From: Flavobacteriales bacterium | GTDB lineage: Bacteria; Bacteroidota; Bacteroidia; Flavobacteriales_D; Sanyastnellaceae | Direction of reading: 5' to 3' | DNA: 64,000 nt | Assembly (NCBI GenBank): GCA_027491075.1 | Contig: JAIXWX010000025.1 | Coordinates: 345,913 to 409,912 of the forward strand | Shown: positions 45,162 through 55,206 of the stretch, one piece after another | Layout: each line of letters begins with the position of its first letter | How positions within the stretch are numbered: position 1 is the stretch's first letter | Notes under the pieces: generated by a model | What the model was told of the DNA's origin: nothing | Database searches by the model: none | Seen by the model: only the letters and a program-made list of their open reading frames with translations | Position numbers and translations under genes: made by a program

Positions 45162-47519
45162 ATGAAAAGAACAACCTCTTTACTGACCGCTTTGTGTTGT
45201 CTCCTTAATTTTTCCAATACCCTTTTTGCACAATTTACAATAAGTGGTGTTATCACGGAACGTGGCTCTGGAGAGACACTACCTGGAGTTTCTATCGTAA
45301 GTCCAGATCAACAAACGGGCACGAGCTCAAACAATTATGGATTTTATTCTATTACCCTGAAAGGCGATTCTGCCACCATTCTGTTTAGGTATTTAGGCTA
45401 TGTTGACCAAGCCTTCAAGGTCAAGAAAGACGGTGTGCATCGACTGAATGTCGAACTTTATGATCAAACGAATGAATTAACCGAGGTGGTCATTTCTGCA
45501 GAAAAAACGAAAAGGGTCTCTGAAGAGACACGCATGAGTACCATAGAAATTCCCATTGATCAAATCAAAAAGATACCAGCGCTGCTTGGCGAGAAAGATG
45601 TATTAAAAGTCATTCAGTTGTTGCCCGGTGTGCAGAAAGGCGGCGAGGGTTCTAGCGGATTTTATGTGCGTGGAGGAGGACCTGATCAGAATCTGATCAT
45701 CTTGGATGATGCTGTGGTTTACAACGCAAGTCATTTATTCGGTTTCTTTTCTCTTTTCAATGGAGATGCATTGAAGAGTGTTGAGCTCGTGAAAGGTGGA
45801 TTCCCTGCAAGGTACGGTGGCCGTCTATCTTCTGTCTTGGAAATGCAAATGAAAGATGGAAACAAGGAAAAACTTCAAGGAGAAGCAGGCATTGGCTTGA
45901 TTAGTTCGCGCGGAACTTTGGAGGGACCTATTAAGAAAGGCAAGTCTTCGTTTTTGGTTTCAGCGCGACGAACGTATATCGATGCATTGATTTATCCATT
46001 CTTACCTCCAGATCAAAAGTCAGGATATTTTTTTTATGACTTCAACGCAAAGGCGAATTTCATCATTGATGATAAGAATCGCTTTTATATAAGTGGATAC
46101 TTTGGGCGTGATCGTTTTTACTTCAGACCTCAGTTTGAAGATGGGAGCAAGGAGAGAATTAGTTTCAATTGGGGAAATGCAACGGGTAACGCTCGTTGGA
46201 ACCATATCATCAATGATAAAATGTTTTCGAATACATCGTTGATTTTCTCTAACTATAACCTGACTCTTCGGTTAGAGGAAAGTCAATCGGGTGGAGAAGA
46301 TTTTTTCAATCTTCGTTATCGAAGCAGAATTCGAGACTGGACGGTGAAACATGATGTAGACTGGAGACCGTCCAATGATCATTACATAAGAATGGGAGCG
46401 ATCGTTCAGGTGCATCGCTTTGAACCGAGTGCGATAGTAGTACAAAGTAGCGATTTGCTGGAGAATGAAGTATCTCAAGATCCAGTTGATTGTATTGAAA
46501 ATGGCATTTACATCGAAGATGACTGGAGCATCTCGCCGCGGTTAAAGATCAATGGTGGTATTCGACTAAGTCACTTTTTAACGGAAGGAAAGAATTATTT
46601 CGGTGTAGAGCCGCGCTTCAGTGGACGCTTCATGCTTTCTGAGGATTTGAGTATTAAAGCGAGCTATGCACTGATGAACCAGTACTTGCATCTTTTGTCC
46701 AATACGGGCGTGGGCTTGCCGACAGATTTATGGGTCCCCAGTACAGATCGTGTTTTGCCACAAAGATCGAATCAATGGGCGCTTGGTTTCGCGAAAGACT
46801 TAGAGAAACCTCAACTCACCATTACACTGGAAGGTTATTATAAAACAATGGATCGAATCCTCGGATATAAAGAAGGTGCTAGTTTTCTTCAAGTCGAAGG
46901 ATTTGGTGGAGCAGAAGAGATTTCTTGGGAAGACAATGTTACAGCAGGGCAGGGGGAAAGCTATGGCGCTGAATTGATGGTGCAAAAGAAGTTTGGAAAG
47001 TTTACAGGATGGGTAGGCTATACTCTTTCATGGACCATCTTGCAGTTTGATGAGCTGAACAATGGAAAAAAGTTTTTTGCGCGATACGATCGCCGTCATG
47101 ACTTATCCATCGTTGCAATGTATGAAGTTAAAGAAGGATTCAATCTAAGTGCAACTTGGGTGTATGGAACTGGACAAGCCATTACTTTGCCTTTGGCCAA
47201 TTATAATGTTGTAGCCAACAACCCTGGATCGAATTCGTTCTCTGGCATCTTCGATTTTCCAGGTCTGCAAAATGCTACCTACTACGGGGAGAAAAACAGT
47301 TTCCGCATGGCACCTTATCATCGACTGGATATTGCAGCACAATGGATGAAAAAATTAAAACGCTCTGAAAGGACATTTGAATTAGGGGTATACAACGCAT
47401 ACAACCGCATGAATCCATTTTTCTATGATATAGAGCAATCATCGAATGGCACTAATAAGTTGGTTCAGATTTCTCTATTCCCAATTTTACCATCTGTTTC
47501 TTGGACCTATAAGTTTTAA
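45162..47519 (+). CDS. TonB-dependent outer-membrane receptor with carboxypeptidase-like N-terminal domain
   Basis: A 785-residue receptor. Signal peptide (about 1-23), CarboxypepD_reg-like domain (about 25-110; ISGVITERGSGETLPGVSIV), plug (about 125-230; GVQKGGEGSSGFYVRGGGPD, ILDDAVVYNASHLFGFFS, ELVKGGFPARYGGRLSSVLE), then a beta-barrel ending SLFPILPSVSWTYKF. It imports a ligand across the outer membrane using TonB-ExbBD. It is followed 4 bp later by a DUF4249 lipoprotein, a pairing common in Bacteroidota and analogous to SusC/SusD; the ligand is unknown. It is not a classical SusC, as it is shorter. Confidence 0.93.
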   Translation: MKRTTSLLTALCCLLNFSNTLFAQFTISGVITERGSGETLPGVSIVSPDQQTGTSSNNYGFYSITLKGDSATILFRYLGYVDQAFKVKKDGVHRLNVELYDQTNELTEVVISAEKTKRVSEETRMSTIEIPIDQIKKIPALLGEKDVLKVIQLLPGVQKGGEGSSGFYVRGGGPDQNLIILDDAVVYNASHLFGFFSLFNGDALKSVELVKGGFPARYGGRLSSVLEMQMKDGNKEKLQGEAGIGLISSRGTLEGPIKKGKSSFLVSARRTYIDALIYPFLPPDQKSGYFFYDFNAKANFIIDDKNRFYISGYFGRDRFYFRPQFEDGSKERISFNWGNATGNARWNHIINDKMFSNTSLIFSNYNLTLRLEESQSGGEDFFNLRYRSRIRDWTVKHDVDWRPSNDHYIRMGAIVQVHRFEPSAIVVQSSDLLENEVSQDPVDCIENGIYIEDDWSISPRLKINGGIRLSHFLTEGKNYFGVEPRFSGRFMLSEDLSIKASYALMNQYLHLLSNTGVGLPTDLWVPSTDRVLPQRSNQWALGFAKDLEKPQLTITLEGYYKTMDRILGYKEGASFLQVEGFGGAEEISWEDNVTAGQGESYGAELMVQKKFGKFTGWVGYTLSWTILQFDELNNGKKFFARYDRRHDLSIVAMYEVKEGFNLSATWVYGTGQAITLPLANYNVVANNPGSNSFSGIFDFPGLQNATYYGEKNSFRMAPYHRLDIAAQWMKKLKRSERTFELGVYNAYNRMNPFFYDIEQSSNGTNKLVQISLFPILPSVSWTYKF

Positions 47520-47523
47520 TAAA

Positions 47524-48360
47524 ATGAAAAGAACACTCTATATATTGGCTTTAATCATAGCTCTTCAATCATGCACAAGAGACGCGGATATTGAACTTCC
47601 AGAGGTGGAGTCCACCCTTTCGGTAAGCTGCTTTATCTCTCCTGAATTGGACATGACTCAAGCAGCTGTTTTTTGGTCGAAGCCTGTTTTTACCAACGAA
47701 TTACAACCGGAGTATCCAGATAACTTGCTGGTGGTTATTTTTGGAAACGGCACTACTGATACGCTGGTTTATAATTATACCACCTTAACCTATCAGCTAT
47801 CTACAGCTGTTTTTCAAATTGTTCCAGGGGAAACTTATAAACTGGAGGTGACCGCACCAAATGGAAAAAAAGTTTCTGGAACGACTTCCGTTCCATTGCA
47901 GCTTCCTCAAATTGGTTCCTTCGAGTTTGAGGTCAACCAGCGCAATGATTTAAACAATTTTCCTTATCAAGAGTACGTCTATAAAATGAGTTTGATCGAT
48001 CCTACTCCTGCGTTTAATTATTATCAGGTGATGTACTATGGTTTACTTAATGGCTTTAGCGGTTTTCAAACGCAAGAATTCAAAGACGATGATGCATTGA
48101 ATAATGGACAGCTTTACATCGAGTCAAGCTATGAAGATTACGGTACATTTGATGGTTCAGGACAAATTCAATCGGATAGTTTAAGATACATCGTCATTAA
48201 CGCTACCGAGGAGTACTATCGATTTCATCGCACGCTATTCAGTCAAGACCCAGGCAATCCATTTAGTGAACCCGTTATTGTTTTTTCTAACATTGAAAAT
48301 GGATTGGGTGTATTTGCCGGTTACCGCATGGTAAAAGGACAAGTAGAGCTATCGCAGTAA
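47524..48360 (+). CDS. DUF4249 lipoprotein, partner of TonB receptor
   Basis: A 278-residue lipoprotein (signal ends IIALQSC). It has the DUF4249 pattern: ELPEVESTLSVSCFISPE near the start, GETYKLEVTAPNGKKVSGTT in the middle, and a C-terminal GVFAGYRMVKGQ. DUF4249 proteins sit next to TonB-dependent receptors and probably cap or assist the receptor at the cell surface. ATG 47524 is chosen, since an upstream in-frame start would overlap the receptor gene and bury the lipobox. It overlaps the convergent lectin-domain gene by 12 bp. Confidence 0.87.
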   Translation: MKRTLYILALIIALQSCTRDADIELPEVESTLSVSCFISPELDMTQAAVFWSKPVFTNELQPEYPDNLLVVIFGNGTTDTLVYNYTTLTYQLSTAVFQIVPGETYKLEVTAPNGKKVSGTTSVPLQLPQIGSFEFEVNQRNDLNNFPYQEYVYKMSLIDPTPAFNYYQVMYYGLLNGFSGFQTQEFKDDDALNNGQLYIESSYEDYGTFDGSGQIQSDSLRYIVINATEEYYRFHRTLFSQDPGNPFSEPVIVFSNIENGLGVFAGYRMVKGQVELSQ

Positions 48361-50607
48361 GTTGATATGCCCGGTGACGGAACCTGTTTGGGTTTGTTTT
48401 GCGGTGTACTTTATCAAATAGGTATAGACTCCTGAGGAAACATAATAGTCGCCATTCTTGAAATCGCCAGTCCATGGTATGCTAGCGTCATTGGTGTAAA
48501 AAACAACATCGCCCCACCGATTAAAAACGAATACTTCAACGGCGTCGATTTGATACGTAATGATCCGCCACACGTCATTGGTTCCGTCGTTGTCCGGGGT
48601 AAATGCAGAAGGTGCAAAAATGTAAAAATCACAATCTTCAATGGTCACAAGTATCGTATCGGTAACGCTCCCGCATTCATTGGTTGCAGTGAGCATGTAT
48701 TCTCCACTTATAGAAGCTTCAATTAAATGCTCTGTACTGCCATTATTCCATTCGTAGTTGTCAGCATTTTCGTCTGCATCACCAATAAAAACCTGCTCAT
48801 TATTGCAAGCCACTTGGTCTTCTCCTAAGTCTATGGATGGAAATGCTGAAGCAATAAAGGTGCGACTGTCAGCGTCTACACAAGGCCCATTTTCAATAAT
48901 TGCACTGTAGGTGCCTGGCGATGTTACCGAATATTCATTCGATAAAGTTCCGTCTTGCCATAATCCAATTTCGGGTATGCTTAGCACGATGACTTGTTCA
49001 GGGCAAATGAATGAATCTTCTCCTAACGAGAAAGGTGTGCTCTGAAAGATAGTTACTTCAATTTCGTCACTCGCAGTGCATCCAGAAACTTCTGCTGTCG
49101 CTGTATAAATACCGCTTTGTTCCACTTGCAGACTGGTACCCGTTGAGCCAGTCGACCAAAGTACAGCAGTACCAGCCTGCAATACCACGACTTCCGTTTC
49201 ACAGGCCGTTATATCACCGCCAAGGTCAATGATAGGGAGTACAACTTCAGTGACGTCTATATCTGCACTCGATTCACATCCAATGAGGGAGACGGTGGCG
49301 GTATAAACTCCCGCGTTGACATCAATGGTAGGGGTTGTCTCGCCGTTGCTCCAGGAGATGGTATCAAAATTTCCAGTAGCTGTGATAGTGGCGCTGGTCC
49401 CTGGACATATTTCCAAACTGGAGGGAAGCACGAGGATTGGATTTGGATGAACAACAACCGCTACGTCATCTGTGTTGGTGCATCCTTCTGGGCTTGTTAC
49501 ATTCATTTCATAAATGCCCGATGCACTGGCGGTAATGGATACCGACGTATTGGAACCAAGGATGGAGCCGTTGGTGGTAGTCCAGGCTATTGAGTTTATT
49601 GCCTCTGTGAAGGAGTTGGTTTGCGCATTTTCACCATCACACATAATGATATCAGTACCTGCATCTGCAGTGGGTAAGGGCAGTACGTTTACAGTAATTT
49701 CTTTTGTGAGGTTGTTGCCGCATAAATCAAAATATTCCACGGTATAGTTCGTAGTGGCATTTGGAGATGCCACAGGATTTTGAATGTTCGCTGCATTCAA
49801 ACCAGTGGATGGAGTCCAATTGAAGATTCCAGAAGGATCGCCTCCCGCGTTGATTTGAATCGATTCACCAGGACAAATGAATAATTCTTCAGGGGAGGGA
49901 ATGATGTCTTGTTGGAGACAAACGCTTTGAGAATTGAAGTAAAATCCAGTACTACCAGTGAAACCAAAATAGACCAAGGGATTCCCTCCAAAAACAGTAT
50001 TGTGTAGGTCTATCGTATGACTGATGCGAAGTACACAGTTAAAATATAATTCTACTACATCTGTAGTGGGATTCCAAGTAATTCGAATGGGGTACTCCAG
50101 TCCTGTTTCTACATTCGCGTTGGTAGCATCTGCCTGCACGGGGCCCGCTACATTGAGCGTGCTATTGTGGTTCACATTTCCGTTGCGTAAAAAAGCGACA
50201 TGATCCATCACAGGATCGTTCATGTTGCCCGCGGGGTCGCTTTGAGCGTTATTGCTATAAGTGTCAAACTCAATTCCAAATGAAGGATTGAAGCCCTGAA
50301 AGCCCATGCCGCTTCCATTTAACCCAATGGCGTCTGTTCCTTCGGTTTGTAAAACAAAGACCATCCCATCTGCACCATTGGCATCACTGCTTCCAAAAGA
50401 CATATAGAATTCCAACTCAAAAGGCAGACTTAAATCGAGTTGATTCGCATACCATACGGTTCCATTCTGAAAGCTGCTATTGGGGGTAATATTATAGCAA
50501 TCGGTTCCAGCGGCTTGAGCATCTCCGTTTAAGAAATAACTTTGTCCCCAACCCTGAAAAGTCAGCACAGAAACCACAACAATAACGGCTAATCTAGCGC
50601 AATTCAT
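48349..50607 (-). CDS. L-type lectin-domain surface protein with type B T9SS domain
   Basis: A 752-residue secreted protein from ATG 50607 (an ATG 30 nt upstream gives a poorer signal). Signal peptide about 1-22 (ends FQGWGQ). A legume-like L-type lectin domain follows (about 25-235; ADGMVFVLQTEG, SFGIEFDTYSNNAQ, YPIRITWNPTTDVVELYFN). Then come Ig-like repeats with conserved Cys and GEYML/GIYTA strands (about 240-660) and the CTD (about 665-752; FAPSAFTPDNDGTNDVWRI, VFVFNRWGDVVFYT). L-type lectins bind sugars, so this is likely a T9SS-exported glycan-binding adhesin. No PorP/SprF gene is adjacent. Confidence 0.88.
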   Translation of the reverse strand: MNCARLAVIVVVSVLTFQGWGQSYFLNGDAQAAGTDCYNITPNSSFQNGTVWYANQLDLSLPFELEFYMSFGSSDANGADGMVFVLQTEGTDAIGLNGSGMGFQGFNPSFGIEFDTYSNNAQSDPAGNMNDPVMDHVAFLRNGNVNHNSTLNVAGPVQADATNANVETGLEYPIRITWNPTTDVVELYFNCVLRISHTIDLHNTVFGGNPLVYFGFTGSTGFYFNSQSVCLQQDIIPSPEELFICPGESIQINAGGDPSGIFNWTPSTGLNAANIQNPVASPNATTNYTVEYFDLCGNNLTKEITVNVLPLPTADAGTDIIMCDGENAQTNSFTEAINSIAWTTTNGSILGSNTSVSITASASGIYEMNVTSPEGCTNTDDVAVVVHPNPILVLPSSLEICPGTSATITATGNFDTISWSNGETTPTIDVNAGVYTATVSLIGCESSADIDVTEVVLPIIDLGGDITACETEVVVLQAGTAVLWSTGSTGTSLQVEQSGIYTATAEVSGCTASDEIEVTIFQSTPFSLGEDSFICPEQVIVLSIPEIGLWQDGTLSNEYSVTSPGTYSAIIENGPCVDADSRTFIASAFPSIDLGEDQVACNNEQVFIGDADENADNYEWNNGSTEHLIEASISGEYMLTATNECGSVTDTILVTIEDCDFYIFAPSAFTPDNDGTNDVWRIITYQIDAVEVFVFNRWGDVVFYTNDASIPWTGDFKNGDYYVSSGVYTYLIKYTAKQTQTGSVTGHINLLR

Positions 50608-50708
50608 ACGGAGCAAAACTAAGTGTAAATATGACACTTTTAAGTCAAAAAATGTTGCTCCATTGTGTTGCCTCGATTGACTTATCTTGCCGCTCTCAAA
50701 ATCATGTT

Positions 50709-53270
50709 ATGAAGTTTACTACCTATTTGCTTACCCTCGTGGTGGCTTTTGCTCTTCCTTTTAGCTCTTTTTCTCAAGAAATTGGACTCAAGAAGAAAAA
50801 GAAGAAAGGAAATGTTGAAGAGAAGAAAGAAGAAGATAAATATGCTGATCTCATCAAGAAATGCAAGAAATATGAAGGTTTGTTTACCCTCTATCAGGAT
50901 ACTGTAACCGGAAAATCCTACTTAGAGGTGAGACAGGATCAGTTGAACAAGGAGTTTATTTATTTCAATCATATTGAAAACGCACCCGCTGGAACAGGAT
51001 ATTTCAGGGGTTCTTTTGGTGAGTCGAAGATCATCACTTTTTCGAAGCATTTTGAACGATTGGAGGTGACCCAAAGCAACACCGATTATTATTTTGATGC
51101 ATCCAACGCGATCAGCAAAGCAGCATCGGCAAACATCAATGAGCCATTATTGGCGAGTGAGAAAATAGAAGTCACATCGAAGGATGGATCGAAGATGATC
51201 ATCGATGGGGATGCTATCTTTCTTTCTGAGAAATTTGAATTGATCAAGTTTCCAACTCCTCCCGGAGCGCCTGCTTCTTTATTGGGTAGCTTAAGCAGTA
51301 CCAAAACCATCATCGAGAAAATCAATAACTATGAAAAGAATACGGAATTGTTGGTGAGTTATGTGTACGACAACTCTTCTCCGATGCGAGAAGCTCCTGG
51401 TATCACGGATCCCCGTTATGTGACAGTGGTAATGCAGCATTCTTTGATAGAAGTTCCTGTAAACAACTATCAGCCTCGCAGGGATGATCCACGCATTGGA
51501 TATTTTTCGAATCAAGTTACAGACATGACTTCATTTTCGGTGACTCCTTACCACGATGTTATTCGTCGTTGGAACTTAGAGAAGAAAGATCCCAGTCAAG
51601 CTATTTCTGACCCTGTAGAGCCAATTACCTATTGGATGGAAAATACGACTCCTGTGGAGTATAGAGACATTATCAGAGAGGCCTGCGAACGTTGGAATAT
51701 TGCATTCGAAAAAGCAGGTTTTTCTAATGCTGTGGTCTGTAAGATGCAGCCTGATGATGCGACATGGGATGCTGGTGATATTCGTTACAATGTAATTCGT
51801 TGGACGAGTTCTCCAGTTCCTCCTTTTGGCGGCTATGGTCCAAGTTTCGCGAATCCTCGCACAGGCCAAATCTTAGGTGCCGATATCATGCTGGAGTGGG
51901 TAGCTATTTCCAACAGAGTGCAGTTCGACGATGTGTTCAAGTCTTCCATGCTTATGACAGATGAGAAGTTGAAGATGATGGAAGAAAATGGAATACGCAA
52001 CCCATTTTTCTGTGCGGCTTCCACGATATCCGCTCAACAAACAGAATTTGGTCTTGCAGCAGCAGAAGTGCTCAGTACTTCTGAAAGTGCAAAAAAGGAA
52101 ATTGTGCGCCAGATGCTCTATCGTTTGGTATTGCATGAAGTAGGGCATACCTTGGGATTGACGCATAACATGCGCGCCAGTACCATGCAGAGTGTTCAAG
52201 ACATCAAGAATAAAAAGAAAATTGAAGTAGAAGGTTTGTGTAACTCTGTGATGGAATATCCCGCATTTAATTATCAATTAAAAGAAGAAGAGCAATCATT
52301 GTATTGCGATGTGAATCCCGGTCCTTACGATTTATGGGTTATCGAGTATGGTTACAGTCCTGCGTTATCTGATCCGATGGTAGAGGAGCTGAGATTGAAG
52401 AAAATTTCGGACAGAAGTATTGATCCGCGTTTGGCCTATGGCAATGACGCAGATGATATGCGTATGACGGGAAGAGGAATTGATCCAGATGTGAACATTT
52501 ATGATCTCAGCAGCGATCCAGTGGCCTACGCTTCTGAGAGATGCGACTTGGTTTTGTCGATGCTTCCACAGTTGAAAGATAAGTTTACCAACTCCAACGA
52601 AAGTTATCAAGGACTGATGAGGGCTTATTTATTGGCTACAGGAGAATACGGAGGACAGTTGCGCATCATGACCAGACAAATAGGCGGTGTGCATTACGAC
52701 CGCAGTTTCTTTGGACAAGGAACTGAAAAATTACCGCTTACTCCGGTTGCTGAAGAAAAACAAGTGGCTGCTATGAAAGCCTTGGGTAAGTATGCTTTTG
52801 CCCCAAATGCATTCCAAGGACATGAGGATATGTATCGTTACATGCTCGCTCAGAGAAGAGGTTTCAGTGGGTCATCGGATCCTAAGATTCATGACAGGGC
52901 GCTGGAGATGCAACAAGAGTGTTTGAATCACCTTCTTCATCCAGCGGTTTTGAATCGTGTGGTTGATTCTCAAGAGTACGGCAATACTTATACCTTGGAT
53001 AAGGTTTTAACCGATCTAACGAACGCGATCTTCAAAGAAGACTTGAATGGAAATGTGAATACCATTCGACAAAATCTTCAAATTGCCTATACTAAAAAAC
53101 TGATTGGAGTATTGGATGAAAAGTTGGGGCATCAAAACGTTGTAAGAAGCATGGTGCTATCAGAAATCAAACGCATCGATCAAAGTATGAATACCTCCAT
53201 TGGGGATACATTGACAAAGGCCCATAGAAATCATATAAAGATGCTCATTAAAAAAGCATTGGAGAACTGA
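50709..53270 (+). CDS. Zinc-dependent metalloprotease of the DUF5117/DUF4953 type
   Basis: An 853-residue exported protein (signal peptide about 1-22, ends FSSFSQ). A Lys/Glu-rich stretch follows (GLKKKKKKGNVEEKKEEDKY). The N-terminal DUF5118/DUF5117 region leads to a metallopeptidase core with the extended zinc site H476EVGHTLGLTH486 and a Met-turn-like NSVMEYP. The long C-terminal part is typical of this family, in which the metzincin-type domain is flanked by DUF5117 and DUF4953. It is probably periplasmic or surface-bound; the substrate is unknown. ATG 50709 is preferred for its signal peptide; an upstream in-frame ATG at 50631 is unlikely. A cytochrome gene follows 29 bp later. Confidence 0.9.
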   Translation: MKFTTYLLTLVVAFALPFSSFSQEIGLKKKKKKGNVEEKKEEDKYADLIKKCKKYEGLFTLYQDTVTGKSYLEVRQDQLNKEFIYFNHIENAPAGTGYFRGSFGESKIITFSKHFERLEVTQSNTDYYFDASNAISKAASANINEPLLASEKIEVTSKDGSKMIIDGDAIFLSEKFELIKFPTPPGAPASLLGSLSSTKTIIEKINNYEKNTELLVSYVYDNSSPMREAPGITDPRYVTVVMQHSLIEVPVNNYQPRRDDPRIGYFSNQVTDMTSFSVTPYHDVIRRWNLEKKDPSQAISDPVEPITYWMENTTPVEYRDIIREACERWNIAFEKAGFSNAVVCKMQPDDATWDAGDIRYNVIRWTSSPVPPFGGYGPSFANPRTGQILGADIMLEWVAISNRVQFDDVFKSSMLMTDEKLKMMEENGIRNPFFCAASTISAQQTEFGLAAAEVLSTSESAKKEIVRQMLYRLVLHEVGHTLGLTHNMRASTMQSVQDIKNKKKIEVEGLCNSVMEYPAFNYQLKEEEQSLYCDVNPGPYDLWVIEYGYSPALSDPMVEELRLKKISDRSIDPRLAYGNDADDMRMTGRGIDPDVNIYDLSSDPVAYASERCDLVLSMLPQLKDKFTNSNESYQGLMRAYLLATGEYGGQLRIMTRQIGGVHYDRSFFGQGTEKLPLTPVAEEKQVAAMKALGKYAFAPNAFQGHEDMYRYMLAQRRGFSGSSDPKIHDRALEMQQECLNHLLHPAVLNRVVDSQEYGNTYTLDKVLTDLTNAIFKEDLNGNVNTIRQNLQIAYTKKLIGVLDEKLGHQNVVRSMVLSEIKRIDQSMNTSIGDTLTKAHRNHIKMLIKKALEN

Positions 53271-53299
53271 ATATAAAAAGGTATTTGTATTTTCGGTTC

Positions 53300-55204
53300 A
53301 TGAAGCGTTCTCAGCGAATCGTGTTTTCTGCCTTGTTGGTCATGTCTGCTGTTTTGTATTTGCAGATGAAGCCCAACGCAAAAATGCAGAGCATATACTA
53401 TCATCATTCCACACATCGTGGTAATGGTCTAGATTCTTTATATGAGGGAGAAAATGAAATGTTTGCCTCCTCAGGAAAGTGTGACCATTGTCATGGCAAG
53501 GACGCCGATGGAGTTGCGTCTGTTGATTTTTTTGGCAACGATGTAAATGTTGTCGATGACTGGAAAACGAGCATGATGGCGCTCTCTGCACGCGATCCAT
53601 ATTGGCGTGCCAAGGTTTCTGAAGAGGTGCTATTCAATCCTGATCATCAAGAAGAGTTAGAAAATCTATGCACCAAATGCCATGCACCATTGGGAAATTA
53701 TGCGTCTCAATCCATAGGCAATCCGCATTATTCCATTGCATCCATGAGTGAAGATCCCGTGGCGTTGGATGGTGTTTCGTGTTTAGCTTGCCACCGTCAA
53801 GACCCTCAACCTAGAGCGGCATTGCATACTGGACAGTTGTTCTTTAATCCGAATAAAATTGCATTTGGTCCATACACGAGTCCATTGATTACCCCTATGG
53901 CGCTCAGCAGTCAATACACTCCAGAATTCGGTGGACACATCAACGACAGCAAGCTCTGTGCGGGTTGTCATTCTTTGATTACTCAAACAGTAGATTTAGA
54001 AGGTCAGCCTACTGGAACAGAATTCGTGGAGCAAGCGACTTGGCATGAATGGCTCAACAGTGCATATCCTGCAGAAGGAATTAGTTGCCAGTCTTGTCAT
54101 TTGCCGCGCTTGCCAAAACAGGCGGTAATCCTTTCAGCAGGTTATAATACCCCACCACGAGAGCCTTATGGATTGCATGAACTCACAGGTGGAAATGTGT
54201 TTATGTTGGAACTCATGAAAGACAATAGAAGCGCTTTGGGAATTGCTGCAGAAGAGGAAGCTTTTGACGAGACCATTCAAAAGACGAAAGATATGCTTCA
54301 GCAAAGAAGCGTTGAATCGAATCTTACATTGATAGAAAGAGAGCAGGACACCTTGAGGTTTGATGTTTTTTTGAGAAATCTTACAGGACATAAAATGCCG
54401 AGCGGTTATCCAGCGCGTCGAATGAGCGTCCATGTTCAAGTGTTGAACGATCAAAACGAAGTGATCTTTTCCAGCGGAGGCTTTAATGATAGCCAAGAGA
54501 TCATCGGTGAGAATGCAGATTGGGAACCACATCATGACGCCATACGCTCTGAAGACCAAGTGCAGATTTATGAAATGGTGATGGGGGATGTTGCGGGTCA
54601 AAGAACCACTTTGTTGGAACGAGGTGCAGTGCATTTGAAAGACAATCGTCTTGTTCCTCGAGGATTTTCGGTAGAACACCCTCAATATGATACCACACAA
54701 ATAGTATTGGGATTCCAAGACAGCAATTTCAATACTCCCGAAAGTGGAACCGATATCATACACTATCACATTCCGATGGAAGGATATTTGGGGTCATTGA
54801 GCGTTGAAGTAAAAGTATATTATCAAAGTGTGCCTCCCAACTGGGTTTCCTCTATGTTCGAAAGCTCCACTCCCGAGATAGACGCATTTGAAGAGATGTA
54901 TTCCAGTGCCGACAAGTCGCCAGTGTTGATGAAGGAAATGACGATGGACGTAGGTGTTTTCGTCCGCCTAGAAGAAGCGGAAGAGGACCGACCGATGATG
55001 ATATGGCAGCATAGGTTATCTCAAATACAAGTGAGTACCAAAGAGCGATCTATTTTGAGAATATACGATGTGTCAGGAAAATTATTGATCGAGCGCGTGA
55101 TCACATCAGGTCCGAGCGTTCATTCGGTAGATTTATCGCACGGGACATACATAGCCGTTTTAGAGGAAGGAAAGAAACGGAGCGTATTGCGATTTATAAA
55201 ATAA
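53300..55204 (+). CDS. Pentaheme c-type cytochrome with T9SS-like C-terminal sorting domain
   Basis: A 634-residue protein. ATG 53300 is chosen over TTG 53285. An N-terminal signal or anchor (about 7-23) precedes five CxxCH heme sites, C61DHCH, C124TKCH, C161LACH, C220AGCH and C263QSCH, all within the first 270 residues as in cytochrome c554-type multiheme proteins. A beta-rich middle region follows. The last 75 or so residues (ISQIQVSTKERSI..., ILRIYDVSGKLLIERV, THGTYIAVLEE-like) resemble a type A sorting domain, though without the YPNP motif. It would be electron-transferring and perhaps surface-exposed; partner and acceptor are unknown. A one-mismatch -7 element lies 4 nt before the ATG. 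Confidence 0.85.
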   Translation: MKRSQRIVFSALLVMSAVLYLQMKPNAKMQSIYYHHSTHRGNGLDSLYEGENEMFASSGKCDHCHGKDADGVASVDFFGNDVNVVDDWKTSMMALSARDPYWRAKVSEEVLFNPDHQEELENLCTKCHAPLGNYASQSIGNPHYSIASMSEDPVALDGVSCLACHRQDPQPRAALHTGQLFFNPNKIAFGPYTSPLITPMALSSQYTPEFGGHINDSKLCAGCHSLITQTVDLEGQPTGTEFVEQATWHEWLNSAYPAEGISCQSCHLPRLPKQAVILSAGYNTPPREPYGLHELTGGNVFMLELMKDNRSALGIAAEEEAFDETIQKTKDMLQQRSVESNLTLIEREQDTLRFDVFLRNLTGHKMPSGYPARRMSVHVQVLNDQNEVIFSSGGFNDSQEIIGENADWEPHHDAIRSEDQVQIYEMVMGDVAGQRTTLLERGAVHLKDNRLVPRGFSVEHPQYDTTQIVLGFQDSNFNTPESGTDIIHYHIPMEGYLGSLSVEVKVYYQSVPPNWVSSMFESSTPEIDAFEEMYSSADKSPVLMKEMTMDVGVFVRLEEAEEDRPMMIWQHRLSQIQVSTKERSILRIYDVSGKLLIERVITSGPSVHSVDLSHGTYIAVLEEGKKRSVLRFIK

Positions 55205-55206
55205 AA

